In this document: in pieces, positions 18,969 to 27,972 of the stretch
Layout of the letters: every line of letters begins with the position of its first letter
Position numbering within the stretch: the first letter of the stretch is position 1
Assembly (NCBI GenBank): GCA_964517465.1
Contig: CAZFEK010000014.1
Span: 17,813-81,812, forward strand
Length of the DNA stretch: 64,000 bases
Origin: JACPUX01 sp964517465
Lineage (GTDB): Bacteria > Pseudomonadota > Gammaproteobacteria > Burkholderiales > Casimicrobiaceae
Reading direction: 5' to 3'
Notes under the pieces: generated by a model
What the model was told of the DNA's origin: nothing
Databases searched by the model: none
The model's input: the letters and a program-made list of their open reading frames with translations, nothing else
Translations under genes and position numbers: made by a program

Positions 18969-19589
18969 TTACTTGCCGGTCATCTCGCGATACCAGGCCC
19001 GATGATGCTGCCGGGCCCAGGCGCGGGTGACCGTGCCGTACCACATGGCGCGAATGGTGCCTCGCACCCAGATGGCGGCATAAACGTGCACCACGATCAA
19101 GGCGATCATGGCCGTCGCCGCCACGGCGTGAACCACCGCGGCGAAACGCACCAGGCCAATGGGTGGCGAGAACTGCGCTTTCCACATCAGCAGGCCCGAG
19201 ACGGTAAGCAACACCACGCCAAGCACGGTGAGCCAGAACATCATTTTTTGGCCGCCGTTGTATTTGCCTTGCTCGGGCATGTTCTGGTCGTTGCCGTCGA
19301 CCATTTCGCCGATGCGATCCAGCCACTCTTTGTCGGTCTTGGTCATGACGTTGAGCCGGTGAAAGCGCAGGAACATCAAGACGAAGAAAAACGCCATGAA
19401 GACGCCGATATAGGGGTGCAGGATACGCGCCCAGGTGCCGCCGCCCAGGAGGTTGGCAAGCGGATAAAACGCCGGATGGAAAAACGCCAGACCGGACAGG
19501 GCAAGGAGTATGAAGCTGATTCCCACCACCCAGTGATTGGCCCGCTCCTGCGGCGTGTAGCGTTGGAGGTCTTTCGGATCGCGGATCAT
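18969..19589 (-). CDS. fdoI: Formate dehydrogenase gamma subunit (cytochrome b556)
   Basis: A 206-residue membrane subunit anchoring formate dehydrogenase N/O and passing electrons to quinone. The ATG at 19589 is preceded by GGAGG. Four membrane helices are visible (WVVGISFILLALSGLAFF, IGVFMAFFFVLMFLRF, MFWLTVLGVVLLTVSGLLMW, HAVAATAMIALIVVHVYAAI) with the haem-ligand histidines in ERANHWV, LHPYIG and VVHVYAAIWVRGTIRAMWYG. Third gene of fdoGHI. Confidence 0.93.
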   Translation of the reverse strand: MIRDPKDLQRYTPQERANHWVVGISFILLALSGLAFFHPAFYPLANLLGGGTWARILHPYIGVFMAFFFVLMFLRFHRLNVMTKTDKEWLDRIGEMVDGNDQNMPEQGKYNGGQKMMFWLTVLGVVLLTVSGLLMWKAQFSPPIGLVRFAAVVHAVAATAMIALIVVHVYAAIWVRGTIRAMWYGTVTRAWARQHHRAWYREMTGK

Positions 19590-19707
19590 GATGCTGCCTC
19601 CGCCGGGCCGCCCCAAGGGGGCAGCAAGTCATCGAACCGGAAGCCGCAAAGCGGCTGAACCGTATTCACCCCTTTCCGCGGGAAAGGGGTCGGGGGATAG
19701 GGAGCGT
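19590..19707 (-). repeat. Structured intercistronic element, copy A (fdoH-fdoI)
   Basis: This spacer is homologous to that between fdoG and fdoH (20593-20717). Both contain CCTCCGC-GGGCCGCCCCAAGGGGG, then a variable hairpin, then GAACCG-ATTCACCCC and a second hairpin. In this copy the variable hairpin is AGCCGC-AAA-GCGGCT and the other is CCCCTTTCC-CGC-GGGAAAGGGG. Read on the coding strand, the element ends in the GCGGAGG ribosome site of fdoI. Confidence 0.7.
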
Positions 19708-20592
19708 TCATGATGTTTCCTTTTCGGCTTCCTTCTCGGACTCTTTCGAGACCTCGTTCGGACCTTTCATCACGTAATGGAAGAGCGCACCCAGCGCCAC
19801 CGCACCCAGCGCGAGCGAGGCGAGCGGCTTGGCCACACCCTTCCACAGCGACACCAGCGGGCTGATCGCGGGATTGGCCGGTAGACCCTTGTACAGTTCC
19901 GGCCGGTCGGCGTGATGCAGCACGTACATGACATGCGTGCCACCCACGCCCGCGGGATCATAAACCCCCGCTTTGCCGAAGCCGCGCTCTTTCAAGTCCG
20001 CCACGCGTTTGCCGGCATAGGCCAGCATGTCTTCCTTGGCGCCGAACTGAATGGCGCCGGTCGGACAGCTTTTCACGCAAGCCGGTGCCTGACCCACCGC
20101 GACGCGGTCGGAGCACAGGTTGCATTTGTAGGCCTTGCTGTCTTGCGCGGAAATACGCGGCACGTTGAAGGGGCAGCCGGTGACGCAATAGCCGCAGCCG
20201 ATGCAGTTTTCCTGATGAAAGTCGACGATGCCGTTGGCGTATTGCACGATCGCGCCCGGCGCCGGGCAGGCTTTGAGGCAGCCCGGGTCGGCGCAATGCA
20301 TGCAACCATCCTTGCGGATCAGCCATTGCAGCCGGCCGCCCTCTTCGATTTCCGCATACCGCATCACCGTCCAGGACTTGGCGGTGAGGTCGGTGGGGTT
20401 GTCGTAGAGGCCGACGTTGTTGCCGACTTCGTCGCGCAGGTCGTTCCATTCCATGCAAGCCGCTTGGCAAGCCTTGCAGCCGATGCAGGTGGAAACGTCG
20501 ATGAGCTTGGCCACTTCGGTGGTTTGGCGCACCGAAGGCGCGGGCGTGGTGGTCGCCGAGCGCTGCTTGATGTCTAGGGATTGCAGTGCCAT
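19708..20592 (-). CDS. fdoH: Formate dehydrogenase beta (iron-sulfur) subunit
   Basis: A 294-residue electron-transfer subunit. The ATG at 20592 has GGAGG 5 bases upstream. Four cysteine clusters bind [4Fe-4S] centres: CIGCKACQAACMEWN, CMHCADPGCLKACP, CIGCGYCVTGCPFNVP and CNLCSDRVAVGQAPACVKSCP. A C-terminal membrane helix (PLASLALGAVALGALFHYV) anchors it. It links the FdoG active site to cytochrome FdoI. The gene is flanked on both sides by copies of the same structured spacer. Confidence 0.94.
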   Translation of the reverse strand: MALQSLDIKQRSATTTPAPSVRQTTEVAKLIDVSTCIGCKACQAACMEWNDLRDEVGNNVGLYDNPTDLTAKSWTVMRYAEIEEGGRLQWLIRKDGCMHCADPGCLKACPAPGAIVQYANGIVDFHQENCIGCGYCVTGCPFNVPRISAQDSKAYKCNLCSDRVAVGQAPACVKSCPTGAIQFGAKEDMLAYAGKRVADLKERGFGKAGVYDPAGVGGTHVMYVLHHADRPELYKGLPANPAISPLVSLWKGVAKPLASLALGAVALGALFHYVMKGPNEVSKESEKEAEKETS

Positions 20593-20717
20593 GGTTCCTC
20601 CGCAGGGCCGCCCCAAGGGGGAACGACCAAAGTAAGGAGCGGGCGGAGCCCGCGAACCGAATTCACCCCCTTCCTCGGGAAGGGGGCTGGGGGAAAGGTT
20701 CGTATCATGTGTCCTCC
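20593..20717 (-). repeat. Structured intercistronic element, copy B (fdoG-fdoH)
   Basis: Second copy of the element at 19590-19707. Its variable hairpin is GCGGGC-GGA-GCCCGC and its other hairpin pairs CCCCCTTCC with GGAAGGGGG. The stems differ in sequence from copy A while pairing is kept. The element ends in the GCGGAGG ribosome site of fdoH. Confidence 0.7.
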
Positions 20718-23700
20718 TTACGCCTTCTCGATGTTCACGAGGAACGCCTTGTATTCCGGCGTCTGGGAGTTGGCATCGCCAACGTTGGGCGTCAGCGTGT
20801 TGGTGATGTAACCCGGCTTGGTCACGCCCTTGAAGCCAAAGTGCAGCGGAATGCCCACGGTATGGACCTTCTTGCCATCGACATCGAGCGTGCGGATGCG
20901 CTTGGTCACCACCGCCACTGCCTTGATGTGTCCGCGGTTGGAACGCACCTTCACCTTGTCGCCGGTTTTGATGCCCTTCTCCTTGGCGAGATCTTCCCCG
21001 ATTTCCACGAAATGCTCGGGCTGCAACACGGCATTGATGTGCGCGTGTTTGGTCCAGAAGTGGAAGTGTTCGACCAGACGATACGTGGTCGCCACGTAGG
21101 GGAAGTCCTTCGCTTTCCCGAAGGTATCCATGTCACCCTTGAACACCCGTGCCGCGGGGTTACTGAGCGCTTTGGGATTGTTCGGGTGGAAGGGATTCTT
21201 GTCGAGCGGCGTTTCAAAGGGCTCGTAGTGCTCCGGGAAGGGGCCATCCGCCATGATCGGCGAGAAGAGCCTCGCCACGCCTTCCGGCGCCATGATGAAG
21301 GGCATCACCTTCTCTTCCGGCGCGGCGTTGGGCCGCATGTCCGGGATGTCGTTGCCGCCCCAGGCGCTGCCGGTCCAGCGCAGCACCGGCCGCTTCGGAT
21401 CCCACGGCTTGCCGGAGAGGTCGGCCGAGGCGCGGTTGTAGAGGATGCGCCGGTTGGCCGGCCAGGCGAAGCCCCAGTTGAGCGTCTGGCCGAGGCCGGA
21501 CGGATCGGAGGCGTCGCGCCGCGCGGTGAGGTTGCCCGCCTGCGACCAGCAGCCGCCGTAGATCCAGTTGCCGCAGGAGGTGGAACCGTCGTCGCGCAAC
21601 ATGGCGAAGCCGGGCACCTGATCCCCCGCCTTGACCAGCACCTTGGTCTTGTCGGACGGATCGGTGACGTCGGCCAGTGCCTTGCCGGAAATCTCCATGA
21701 GGAGTTCTTCAGGCGCGGGTTTGGTCGGCACGCGATAAGGCCAAGCGAGATTCAGGATGGCATCCGGGAATTTGCCGCCATCCTTGGCGTACATTTCTTT
21801 GAGTTTCAGATAGAGCGCGGCGATGATTTCGCTATCGCCTTTCGATTCACCCGGGCCGTCCGATGCTTTCCAATGCCATTGCACGACGCGGCCGGAGTTG
21901 GTGAAGCTCCCAGCCTCCTCGGCAAACAGATTGGCCGGCAAACGGAACACCTCGGTTTGAATCTTGGCGGCATCGACTTCATTGAATTCGCCGTGATTCT
22001 TCCAGAACTCGGAGGTGTCGGTGGCCAAGGGATCGATGATGACCAGGTACTTCAATTTGGCAAGGGCATCGCCGATCTTCTTTTTGTTGTTCATCGACGC
22101 CAGCGGATTGAAGCCTTGGCAGACGAAGCCCTGCATCTTGCCCTGATGCATGCGTTCGAAAATCGCCATGGCGTCATAGGCCGCGTCTTTCTTGGGCACC
22201 CAGTCGTAGCAGAAGCCGTTTTCTTTGGTGGCGGCTTTGCCGTAAAAAGCCTTCATCAGGCTGTTGAACCACTTCGGGAAGTTCTGGGGAAAATTCATTT
22301 GCCCCGGGCGCAAGGCCTTGGGCGTGCGCTTGGTCAGATACTCCTCGTGTGTCTTGTCGGCGTCGGTGGGGGCCGAAAGGTAACCCGGCAAGACCTCGGA
22401 ATAGAGGCACATGTCGGTGATGCCCTGCACGTTGGCGTGCCCGCGCAGTGCGTTGATGCCGCCACCGGCCATGCCCATGTTGCCCAGCAAAAGCTGGATC
22501 ATGGCCATGGTGCGGATGTTTTGCGAACCCACCGTGTGCTCCGTCCAGCCCAGGGCGTAGAGCACGGTCATGGTCTTGGTGGGCGAGGCGGTCTCGGCGA
22601 TCATGCCGCAGATCTTGAGGAAGTCGTCCTTGGGCGTTCCGGTGACTTGGGACACCAGCTCCGGCGTATAGCGCGAGTAATGCTTCTTCATGAGCTGGAA
22701 GACGCAGTTCGGATTTTGCAGGGTCTCATCGACCATCGCAAAGCCGTCTTTGTCTTTCTGGTAAGCCCAGGAGCCTTTGTCGTAGCTGCGCTTCTCGGCG
22801 TTGTAGCCCGAGTAGAGGCCGTCCTCGAACTTGAAGCCCGGGTCGATCAAGAACGAAGCGTTGGTGTAGTTCTTGACGTACTCGTGGTGAATCTTGTCGT
22901 TGGACACGAGGTAGTTGATCACCCCGCCCAAGAAGGCGATGTCGGTGCCGGCCCTTATGGGGGCGTAGAAGTCCGACACGGCGGCCGAGCGCGTGAAGCG
23001 CGGATCGACCACGATCAGCTTGGCTTTGCGGTCCTTCTTGGCCTCGATGGCCCATTTGAAACCGCAGGGGTGTGCTTCGGCGGCATTACCGCCCATGACC
23101 ACAACGAGATCAGCGTTCTTGATGTCCACCCAATGGTTGGTCATCGCACCACGCCCAAACGTCGGACCCAGACTGGATACCGTGGGGGCGTGTCAGATGC
23201 GTGCTTGGGTGTCGAGCGCTACGACTCCGAGGCTGCGCAGGAACTTGGAGGTCAAATAACCCGGTTCATTGGCCGCGGCGGAACTGGCCAGGAAACCAAA
23301 GGTGTTCCAGCGGTTGACGGTGGTGCCTTCGGCGTTCTTCTCGATGAAGTTCGCGTCGCGGTCCGCCTTCATGTGTTTGGTGATGCGGGCGATCGCCTCG
23401 TCCCAGGAGATGCGCTTCCACTCGTTGCTGCCCGCCTCGCGCACTTCGGGAAACTTCAAGCGGTTGACGCTTTGCACCATGTCGCGCAAGCCGGCGCCCT
23501 TCGGGCAGAGCGTGCCGCGATTGACGGGGTTGTCCGGGTCGCCTTCGATGTGGAAGATCCGGCCTTTGACGTTTTTCGCCTTGTCGCCCATCGAGTAGAT
23601 GAGGACGCCGCAGCTCACCGAGCAGTAGGGACACATGTTCCGGGTTTCGGTGGCGCGGGCAAGCTTGAAGTCTCTGACTTCCGCCAAGGCCTGGGTGGGC

Positions 23701-23780
23701 GAGAAGCCCAGCATCGCGATGCTGGATCCCCCAAGGCCGGCGGAGCAGATCTTGAAGAACTGCCGCCTGTTGACTTGCAT
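20718..23780 (-). CDS. fdoG: Formate dehydrogenase alpha subunit, selenocysteine-containing (FdnG/FdoG)
   Basis: A 1020-residue molybdopterin catalytic subunit that oxidises formate to CO2 in the periplasm. Start 23780 follows AGGAGGAG. Residues 5-10 RRQFFK begin a twin-arginine signal. A [4Fe-4S] cluster is bound by Cys50, Cys53, Cys57 (MCPYCSVSCG) and Cys92 (GTLCPKG). The frame is interrupted at codon 196 by an in-frame TGA (23193-23195) in DTQARI-TGA-HAPTVSSLGPTFGRGAM; this is the position of selenocysteine 196 of E. coli FdnG/FdoG, and a hairpin follows at once. Downstream come MTNHWVDIKNADLVVVMGGN and the C-terminal cofactor-binding domain. Annotation tools would wrongly split it in two. 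Selenocysteine machinery (selABCD) must lie elsewhere. Confidence 0.96.
23149..23195 (-). promoter_or_regulatory. Bacterial SECIS hairpin at the FdoG Sec codon
   Basis: Directly after the TGA the RNA can fold: outer stem CACGCCC / GGGCGTG, inner stem ATCCA / TGGGT with a GTC apical loop. This matches the geometry of the E. coli fdnG element, whose apex is AGCAA-GUC-UUGCU. It would recruit SelB to insert selenocysteine. Confidence 0.85.
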
Positions 23781-23833
23781 TTTTTCTCCTCCTGTTAGAC
23801 GAGAGTCGAGCGGGTGCTCAACGGAAGAACGAT

Positions 23834-23849
23834 AGCACCATTCGTGCCA
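23834..23849 (-). promoter_or_regulatory. Sigma-54 (-24/-12) promoter of fdoGHI
   Basis: Minus strand TGGCACGAATGGTGCT matches the sigma-54 consensus TGGCACG-N4-TTGCW with the required GG-N10-GC spacing. The -12 GC is at 23835-23836, about 55 bases before the fdoG ATG. Confidence 0.75.
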
Positions 23850-23910
23850 TGGCCATATGTCCGCGTAGCGATTGGAGGTCTCTTTGTTGCGTTGCAGCAA
23901 AGTGCGTCAG

Positions 23911-23955
23911 TTTGTCTCAGTTCGAGTCCCGCGCCTGGGACATTTTGTCTCAGTT
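23911..23955. promoter_or_regulatory. Probable enhancer (UAS) for an NtrC-type activator
   Basis: Contains the inverted repeat TGGGACA-TTT-TGTCTCA (23936-23952) and a direct repeat TTTGTCTCAGTT at 23911-23922 and 23944-23955, 33 bases apart, about three helical turns. It lies 62-120 bases upstream of the sigma-54 promoter and just before the divergent regulator gene. Confidence 0.6.
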
Positions 23956-24057
23956 GCTTCGCCGCCCGCGACACCTCAAGGGCGCTTGCACGAAAGGGCG
24001 GCATCACCCATCATGACCGCCTTTCCGACCGGGCATGCGAATCGAGGGGATTCAGGT

Positions 24058-25410
24058 ATGGCGGAGCAAATGCCATCGGGTGAATTTGCCCACTGGCGGC
24101 TCTACACCGCTTTGGTGGTCGACGACGAGGAAGGCATGCGCCGCTTCCTCGAACGGGCACTGGCCGGGCGTTGTGCCAGCGTGGCAGCAGCGGCCAGCGT
24201 GGAAGACGCCGAGGAGCTGATGCGCCGGCAGTATTTCGATCTGGTCATTCTCGACATCGCCTTGCCCGGCAAATCCGGCGTCGAATGGCTGCACGAATTG
24301 CGCGAGCGGGGTTTCTCCGGCGACGTGGTGCTGATTACCGCTTATGCCGATCTGGAAACCGCCATCGACGCCTTGCGCGCCGGCGCCTCGGATTTTTTGC
24401 TCAAACCCTTTTCTCTGGCCCAGATGCTCAATGCGGTGAAACGTTGCTTCGACCGCTCTCGCCTGGCGCGAGAAAACTACGTCTTGCGACGCGAGGTGCG
24501 GGAGTTGGCGGCAGGCGAAGAGCGGCTGGTGGGCCGCTCGGAAACCACCCAGCGGCTGTGCGAGCTGCTGCGGCGCATCGCGCCGACACCCTCCACGGTG
24601 CTGATTCAAGGTGAAAGCGGCACCGGCAAGGAAGTGGTGGCGCGCATGCTGCACCGCATGAGCCCGCGGGCGTCGGGCCCCTTCGTGCCCATCAATTGCG
24701 CGGCGATTTCGCCCGAGATCATCGAGTCCGAATTGTTCGGGCACGTCAAAGGCGCCTACACGGGCGCCAGCGGCAATCGCGAAGGGCTGTTCTTTTATGC
24801 CCGCGGCGGCACGCTTTTTTTGGATGAAATCTCCGAATTGCCGCTACCGCTGCAAGCCAAACTCCTGCGCGTGCTCGAAGAGCGGCGCGTGCGCCCGGTA
24901 GGCGGCGAGAGCGAAATTCCGGTCGATGTGCGCATCATCGCCGCCACCAACCGCCAGCTTGCCCGGGAAGTGGCCGAACATCGTTTTCGGCAGGATCTTT
25001 TCTATCGTCTGCAAGTGGTTGAAGTCGATTTGCCGCCTTTGCGCGAACGGCGTGATGACATTCCCGACTTGGTGGCGCATTTTCTGCGTCAGATCGGCAC
25101 CCAGCAGGGTCTGGAACCGATCGCCCCCGATGCGGAAATGCTGCGCCTCTTGCAGGCTTACGATTGGCCCGGCAACGTGCGCGAGTTGCGCAATTATCTC
25201 GAGCGTTCGCTGATCCTCGGGAGCTTTCATTGGGATCGCGGCCCCAGCGCGCAGGGCGAGCGAGCCGCGGGTGACAGCCTGGAAGCGGTCGAACGCCAGC
25301 ACGTGAAATCGGTGCTGGCCGCGGTCGGCGGCAACAAGTCCGAAGCCGCGCGACGCCTCAAAATCTCCCGCAAGACTCTGGAGCGCAAGTGTCAGCAATG
25401 GGGAATGTAG
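24058..25410 (+). CDS. Sigma-54-dependent response regulator (NtrC family)
   Basis: A 450-residue three-domain regulator. The ATG at 24058 follows GAGGGG; longer frames lack support. A receiver domain (about 15-130) has the phospho-acceptor Asp in LVILDIALPG and the conserved Lys in LLKPFSLAQ. The AAA+ sigma-54 activation domain (about 155-385) has Walker A GESGTGKE, the sigma-54 contact loop as GAYTGA (Y for the usual F, a common variant) and Walker B GGTLFLDEISEL. A Fis-type helix-turn-helix ends the protein (VGGNKSEAARRLKISRKTLERK). It is divergent from fdoGHI, which has a sigma-54 promoter and enhancer-like repeats, so formate dehydrogenase control is the likely job. Confidence 0.93.
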   Translation: MAEQMPSGEFAHWRLYTALVVDDEEGMRRFLERALAGRCASVAAAASVEDAEELMRRQYFDLVILDIALPGKSGVEWLHELRERGFSGDVVLITAYADLETAIDALRAGASDFLLKPFSLAQMLNAVKRCFDRSRLARENYVLRREVRELAAGEERLVGRSETTQRLCELLRRIAPTPSTVLIQGESGTGKEVVARMLHRMSPRASGPFVPINCAAISPEIIESELFGHVKGAYTGASGNREGLFFYARGGTLFLDEISELPLPLQAKLLRVLEERRVRPVGGESEIPVDVRIIAATNRQLAREVAEHRFRQDLFYRLQVVEVDLPPLRERRDDIPDLVAHFLRQIGTQQGLEPIAPDAEMLRLLQAYDWPGNVRELRNYLERSLILGSFHWDRGPSAQGERAAGDSLEAVERQHVKSVLAAVGGNKSEAARRLKISRKTLERKCQQWGM

Positions 25411-25498
25411 CCTCGCCGGCGGCAAGACGCGCAGCGATCGACGCGGCAAAGCGCCATCGTGAGAGCTCCCGAGAGCACAGCCCCCTTGGAGCGCCAGA

Positions 25499-27571
25499 GT
25501 GAGCGCCACGCCCCAGCGGCTCCTGACCGGCTCGATCCGCAACCGACTGCTGGCGCTTGCCCTCCTGCCTTTGGTACTGGTGTTGCCCGCCCTCTTGGCG
25601 GTTCTGATTTACGTCGGCGGCAGCGCCTTCGACCGCCTGCTGATCACCAAAGTGCAAAGCGACCTCATCGTCGCCCATGGTTATTTCGATCGGGTGCGCG
25701 AGGCCGTTGGCAGCGGTGTCGCGGCGCTGGCCGATTCGGCCCAACTCGAACGCGGCATCGCGCGCCATCTCGGCAAGCCCGATGACGAGCTCACCCAACT
25801 TTTGCGCGGCGCGCAGCAGCGCCTCAAGCTCGATTTTCTGCATCTTCTGGATCAAGAGGCGCGTATCGTGGCCACCACCAGCGGGCTGCCCAAGACTCAC
25901 CCGCTGCGCGATTGGGGCGTGGTGCGCGACGCGCTGCGCGGCCGGGCCAGCGCCGAAATCGAAATCTTCGAAGAGACTTACCTCGAAGCCCTGGCGCCGG
26001 GCTTGAAGCAGCGCGCCCACACCCCGCTCGTGCCGACCACCGGTGCTGCGCCCACCGAACGCAGCGCGGAAACGCGCGGCATGGTGATCCATACCGCGGC
26101 ACCGGTGTTCAACAGCCAAGGCGCTCCGCGTTTCTTGGTGGTGGGCGGTTCGCTCTTGAACAAGAACCTCGACTTCGTCGATCGCATCAACGACATCGTC
26201 TATCCCGAAGGCTCGCTGCCTCTGGGCAGCCTGGGTACGGCTACCCTGTTCCTGGACGACGTGCGCATCGCCACCAATGTGCGCCTCTTCGAGGGTGTGC
26301 GCGCCATCGGCACGCGGGTTACCCAAGTGGTGCGCGATGCCGTGCTGGGCCAGGGCCGCACCTGGCTCGACAGCGCCTTCGTGGTCAATGAACACTACGT
26401 CTCGGCCTATGAGCCGGTACTGGACAGCGGCGGCAAACGTGTAGGCATGCTTTACGTCGGCTACCTCGAAAGGCCCTTCGCCCGAGTGAAGCACTACGCC
26501 CTCGCCGCGGTGATTCTGGTCTTTCTCGTCAGCATGGGCGCGGCCACCATCGTATCGCTGCGCTGGGCGCGGGCGATTTTTACGCCGATCGAGCGCATGC
26601 ACGCCACCATGAGCGCGGTGGAGAGCGGCGAAGAAAGCGCGCGCGTGGGCACGGTGGAGAACGGCGATGAAATCGGTGAGCTGGCCACTCACCTCGATCA
26701 TTTGCTCGAACGCCTGCATCAACAAACCCTGTCCTTGCGCGAGTGGGGCAACGAGCTCGACCGTCGCGTGGCGCAGCGGACACAGGAACTGGCCGAAGCG
26801 CTGGAAAACTTGCGCTCCACGCAAAAACAGCTCGTGTCTTCGGAAAAACTCGCCGCCGTAGGCCAACTCACGGCGGGCGTAGCTCACGAGATCAATAACC
26901 CGATCGCCGTGATACAGGGCAATATTGAGATCTTGGCCGAGGTACTGGGGGAACACGCCGATCCGGTGCGGGAAGAAATCCGCCTCGTCCGCGAGCAGGT
27001 GCACCGCATCCGGCTCATCGTCACCAAACTTCTTCAGTTCGCGCGGCCGGCCGAATTCGCCGGTTACCTGCAAACCGTGGACCCGCGGCAGGTGGTGCAA
27101 GACAGCTTGGTGCTGGTCGGCCACCAGATGAAAAAAGCCAACATCACGGTGACCGAAGTTTACCGAGCCAGAACCTCGATTACGATCAACGCCAATGAGC
27201 TGCAGCAAGTGTTGATCAACCTCATGGTCAACGCCCTGCAGGCCATGCCGCAGGGCGGAACGCTTTCCTTAAGCACCGAAGACTGGCGCGATGCCGAGCA
27301 GCGACGGGGTGTCCGAATTTCGGTGGGTGACACCGGCGTAGGCATCCCACCGGAGGTGCTGGACCACATCTTCAACCCCTTCTTCACGACCAAAAAGACC
27401 GGCGGCAGCGGCCTGGGTCTTTGGGTGAGCCTCGGCATCGTCGAGCGCTACGGTGGCCAAATCAGCGTGGAAAGCAAGCTCGGCTCGGGCACGACTTTCA
27501 CTCTGCGCTTGCTCGCCGAGCCACCCGCGACGCGAGAGGAGGTGCTCGATGCCAGCGTCGAAACGGTTTAG
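25499..27571 (+). CDS. Membrane sensor histidine kinase with Cache-type periplasmic domain
   Basis: A 690-residue kinase starting at GTG 25499 (GGAG 9 bases upstream). A first membrane helix at about 16-42 (ALALLPLVLVLPALLAVLIYVGG) and a second at about 330-350 (ALAAVILVFLVSMGAATIV) enclose a roughly 285-residue periplasmic sensor of the Cache type (MLYVGYLERPF at its end). HAMP (355-410), a coiled coil, HisKA with GVAHEINNPIAV and HATPase_c with NLMVNALQAMP and GGSGLGLWVSLGIVERYGG follow. It lies 88 bases after the NtrC-type regulator on the same strand and is its probable partner. The ligand, possibly formate or another small carboxylate, is inferred only from location. Confidence 0.92.
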   Translation: MSATPQRLLTGSIRNRLLALALLPLVLVLPALLAVLIYVGGSAFDRLLITKVQSDLIVAHGYFDRVREAVGSGVAALADSAQLERGIARHLGKPDDELTQLLRGAQQRLKLDFLHLLDQEARIVATTSGLPKTHPLRDWGVVRDALRGRASAEIEIFEETYLEALAPGLKQRAHTPLVPTTGAAPTERSAETRGMVIHTAAPVFNSQGAPRFLVVGGSLLNKNLDFVDRINDIVYPEGSLPLGSLGTATLFLDDVRIATNVRLFEGVRAIGTRVTQVVRDAVLGQGRTWLDSAFVVNEHYVSAYEPVLDSGGKRVGMLYVGYLERPFARVKHYALAAVILVFLVSMGAATIVSLRWARAIFTPIERMHATMSAVESGEESARVGTVENGDEIGELATHLDHLLERLHQQTLSLREWGNELDRRVAQRTQELAEALENLRSTQKQLVSSEKLAAVGQLTAGVAHEINNPIAVIQGNIEILAEVLGEHADPVREEIRLVREQVHRIRLIVTKLLQFARPAEFAGYLQTVDPRQVVQDSLVLVGHQMKKANITVTEVYRARTSITINANELQQVLINLMVNALQAMPQGGTLSLSTEDWRDAEQRRGVRISVGDTGVGIPPEVLDHIFNPFFTTKKTGGSGLGLWVSLGIVERYGGQISVESKLGSGTTFTLRLLAEPPATREEVLDASVETV

Positions 27572-27861
27572 GCGGCAAGCGATTGCCAAACCGGGAGCCG
27601 CAGCAAGGAGCCGCTCCTGCCGGCGCGCGCCGGCGAGCTGACCACCAGAACGCCGGGCAGAAAAGCCGAGACGACCAAGTCGGCTTTGCCACTGGCGCGC
27701 CAGCCGTCTCCCGGCGCCAAGATCACGTCGTCCGCGCTGCCCCCGACGGTGAGCCAAAGTTCGCCCGATGAACAGAACAAATCCTGCCCCGGAGCAACGC
27801 GGAGTTCGAGCACTTCGCCTGCGCCGATTTCGTAACGAGTCTCTTGCCAAATCTTTGCCAT
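27568..27861 (-). CDS. DUF2917 family protein
   Basis: A 97-residue protein starting at ATG 27861 (GGAG 9 bases upstream; an ATG five codons earlier is possible). It has a cupin-like beta-rich pattern, YEIGAGEVLELRVAPGQDLF, ELWLTVGGSADDVILAPGDGW, and resembles DUF2917 proteins often encoded next to a LysR regulator. Function unknown. Its end overlaps the stop of the convergent sensor kinase gene by 4 bases. It is divergent from the LysR gene. Confidence 0.75.
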   Translation of the reverse strand: MAKIWQETRYEIGAGEVLELRVAPGQDLFCSSGELWLTVGGSADDVILAPGDGWRASGKADLVVSAFLPGVLVVSSPARAGRSGSLLRLPVWQSLAA

Positions 27862-27882
27862 GATCCTATGCTCCATGCGTTT

Positions 27883-27899
27883 GGTGCATTCATTGCACC
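27883..27899. promoter_or_regulatory. Perfect inverted repeat in the DUF2917/lysR intergenic region
   Basis: GGTGCA-N5-TGCACC is a perfect 6-base inverted repeat located 22 bases upstream of the DUF2917 start, in the divergent spacer with a LysR gene. It is a candidate operator for that regulator. A direct repeat of GCATGA lies at 27957-27976, closer to the LysR start. Confidence 0.5.
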
Positions 27900-27972
27900 G
27901 GCACCGCCAAGATAATCTCGCTGCTGAAATGGATCAAACGATCTTTGCTCATTCTATGCATGAGTATTTTGC

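Noticed and set aside
23193..23195. Stop codon in fdoG read as a nonsense mutation or frameshift
   Set aside because: The frame is kept, the position equals selenocysteine 196 of FdnG/FdoG, and a SECIS-like hairpin follows directly.
20586..23798. Very long open frame (about 1070 codons) antisense to fdoG
   Set aside because: It is a mirror of the codon bias of fdoG, has no ribosome site or recognisable domain, and the opposite strand encodes a clear FdoG.
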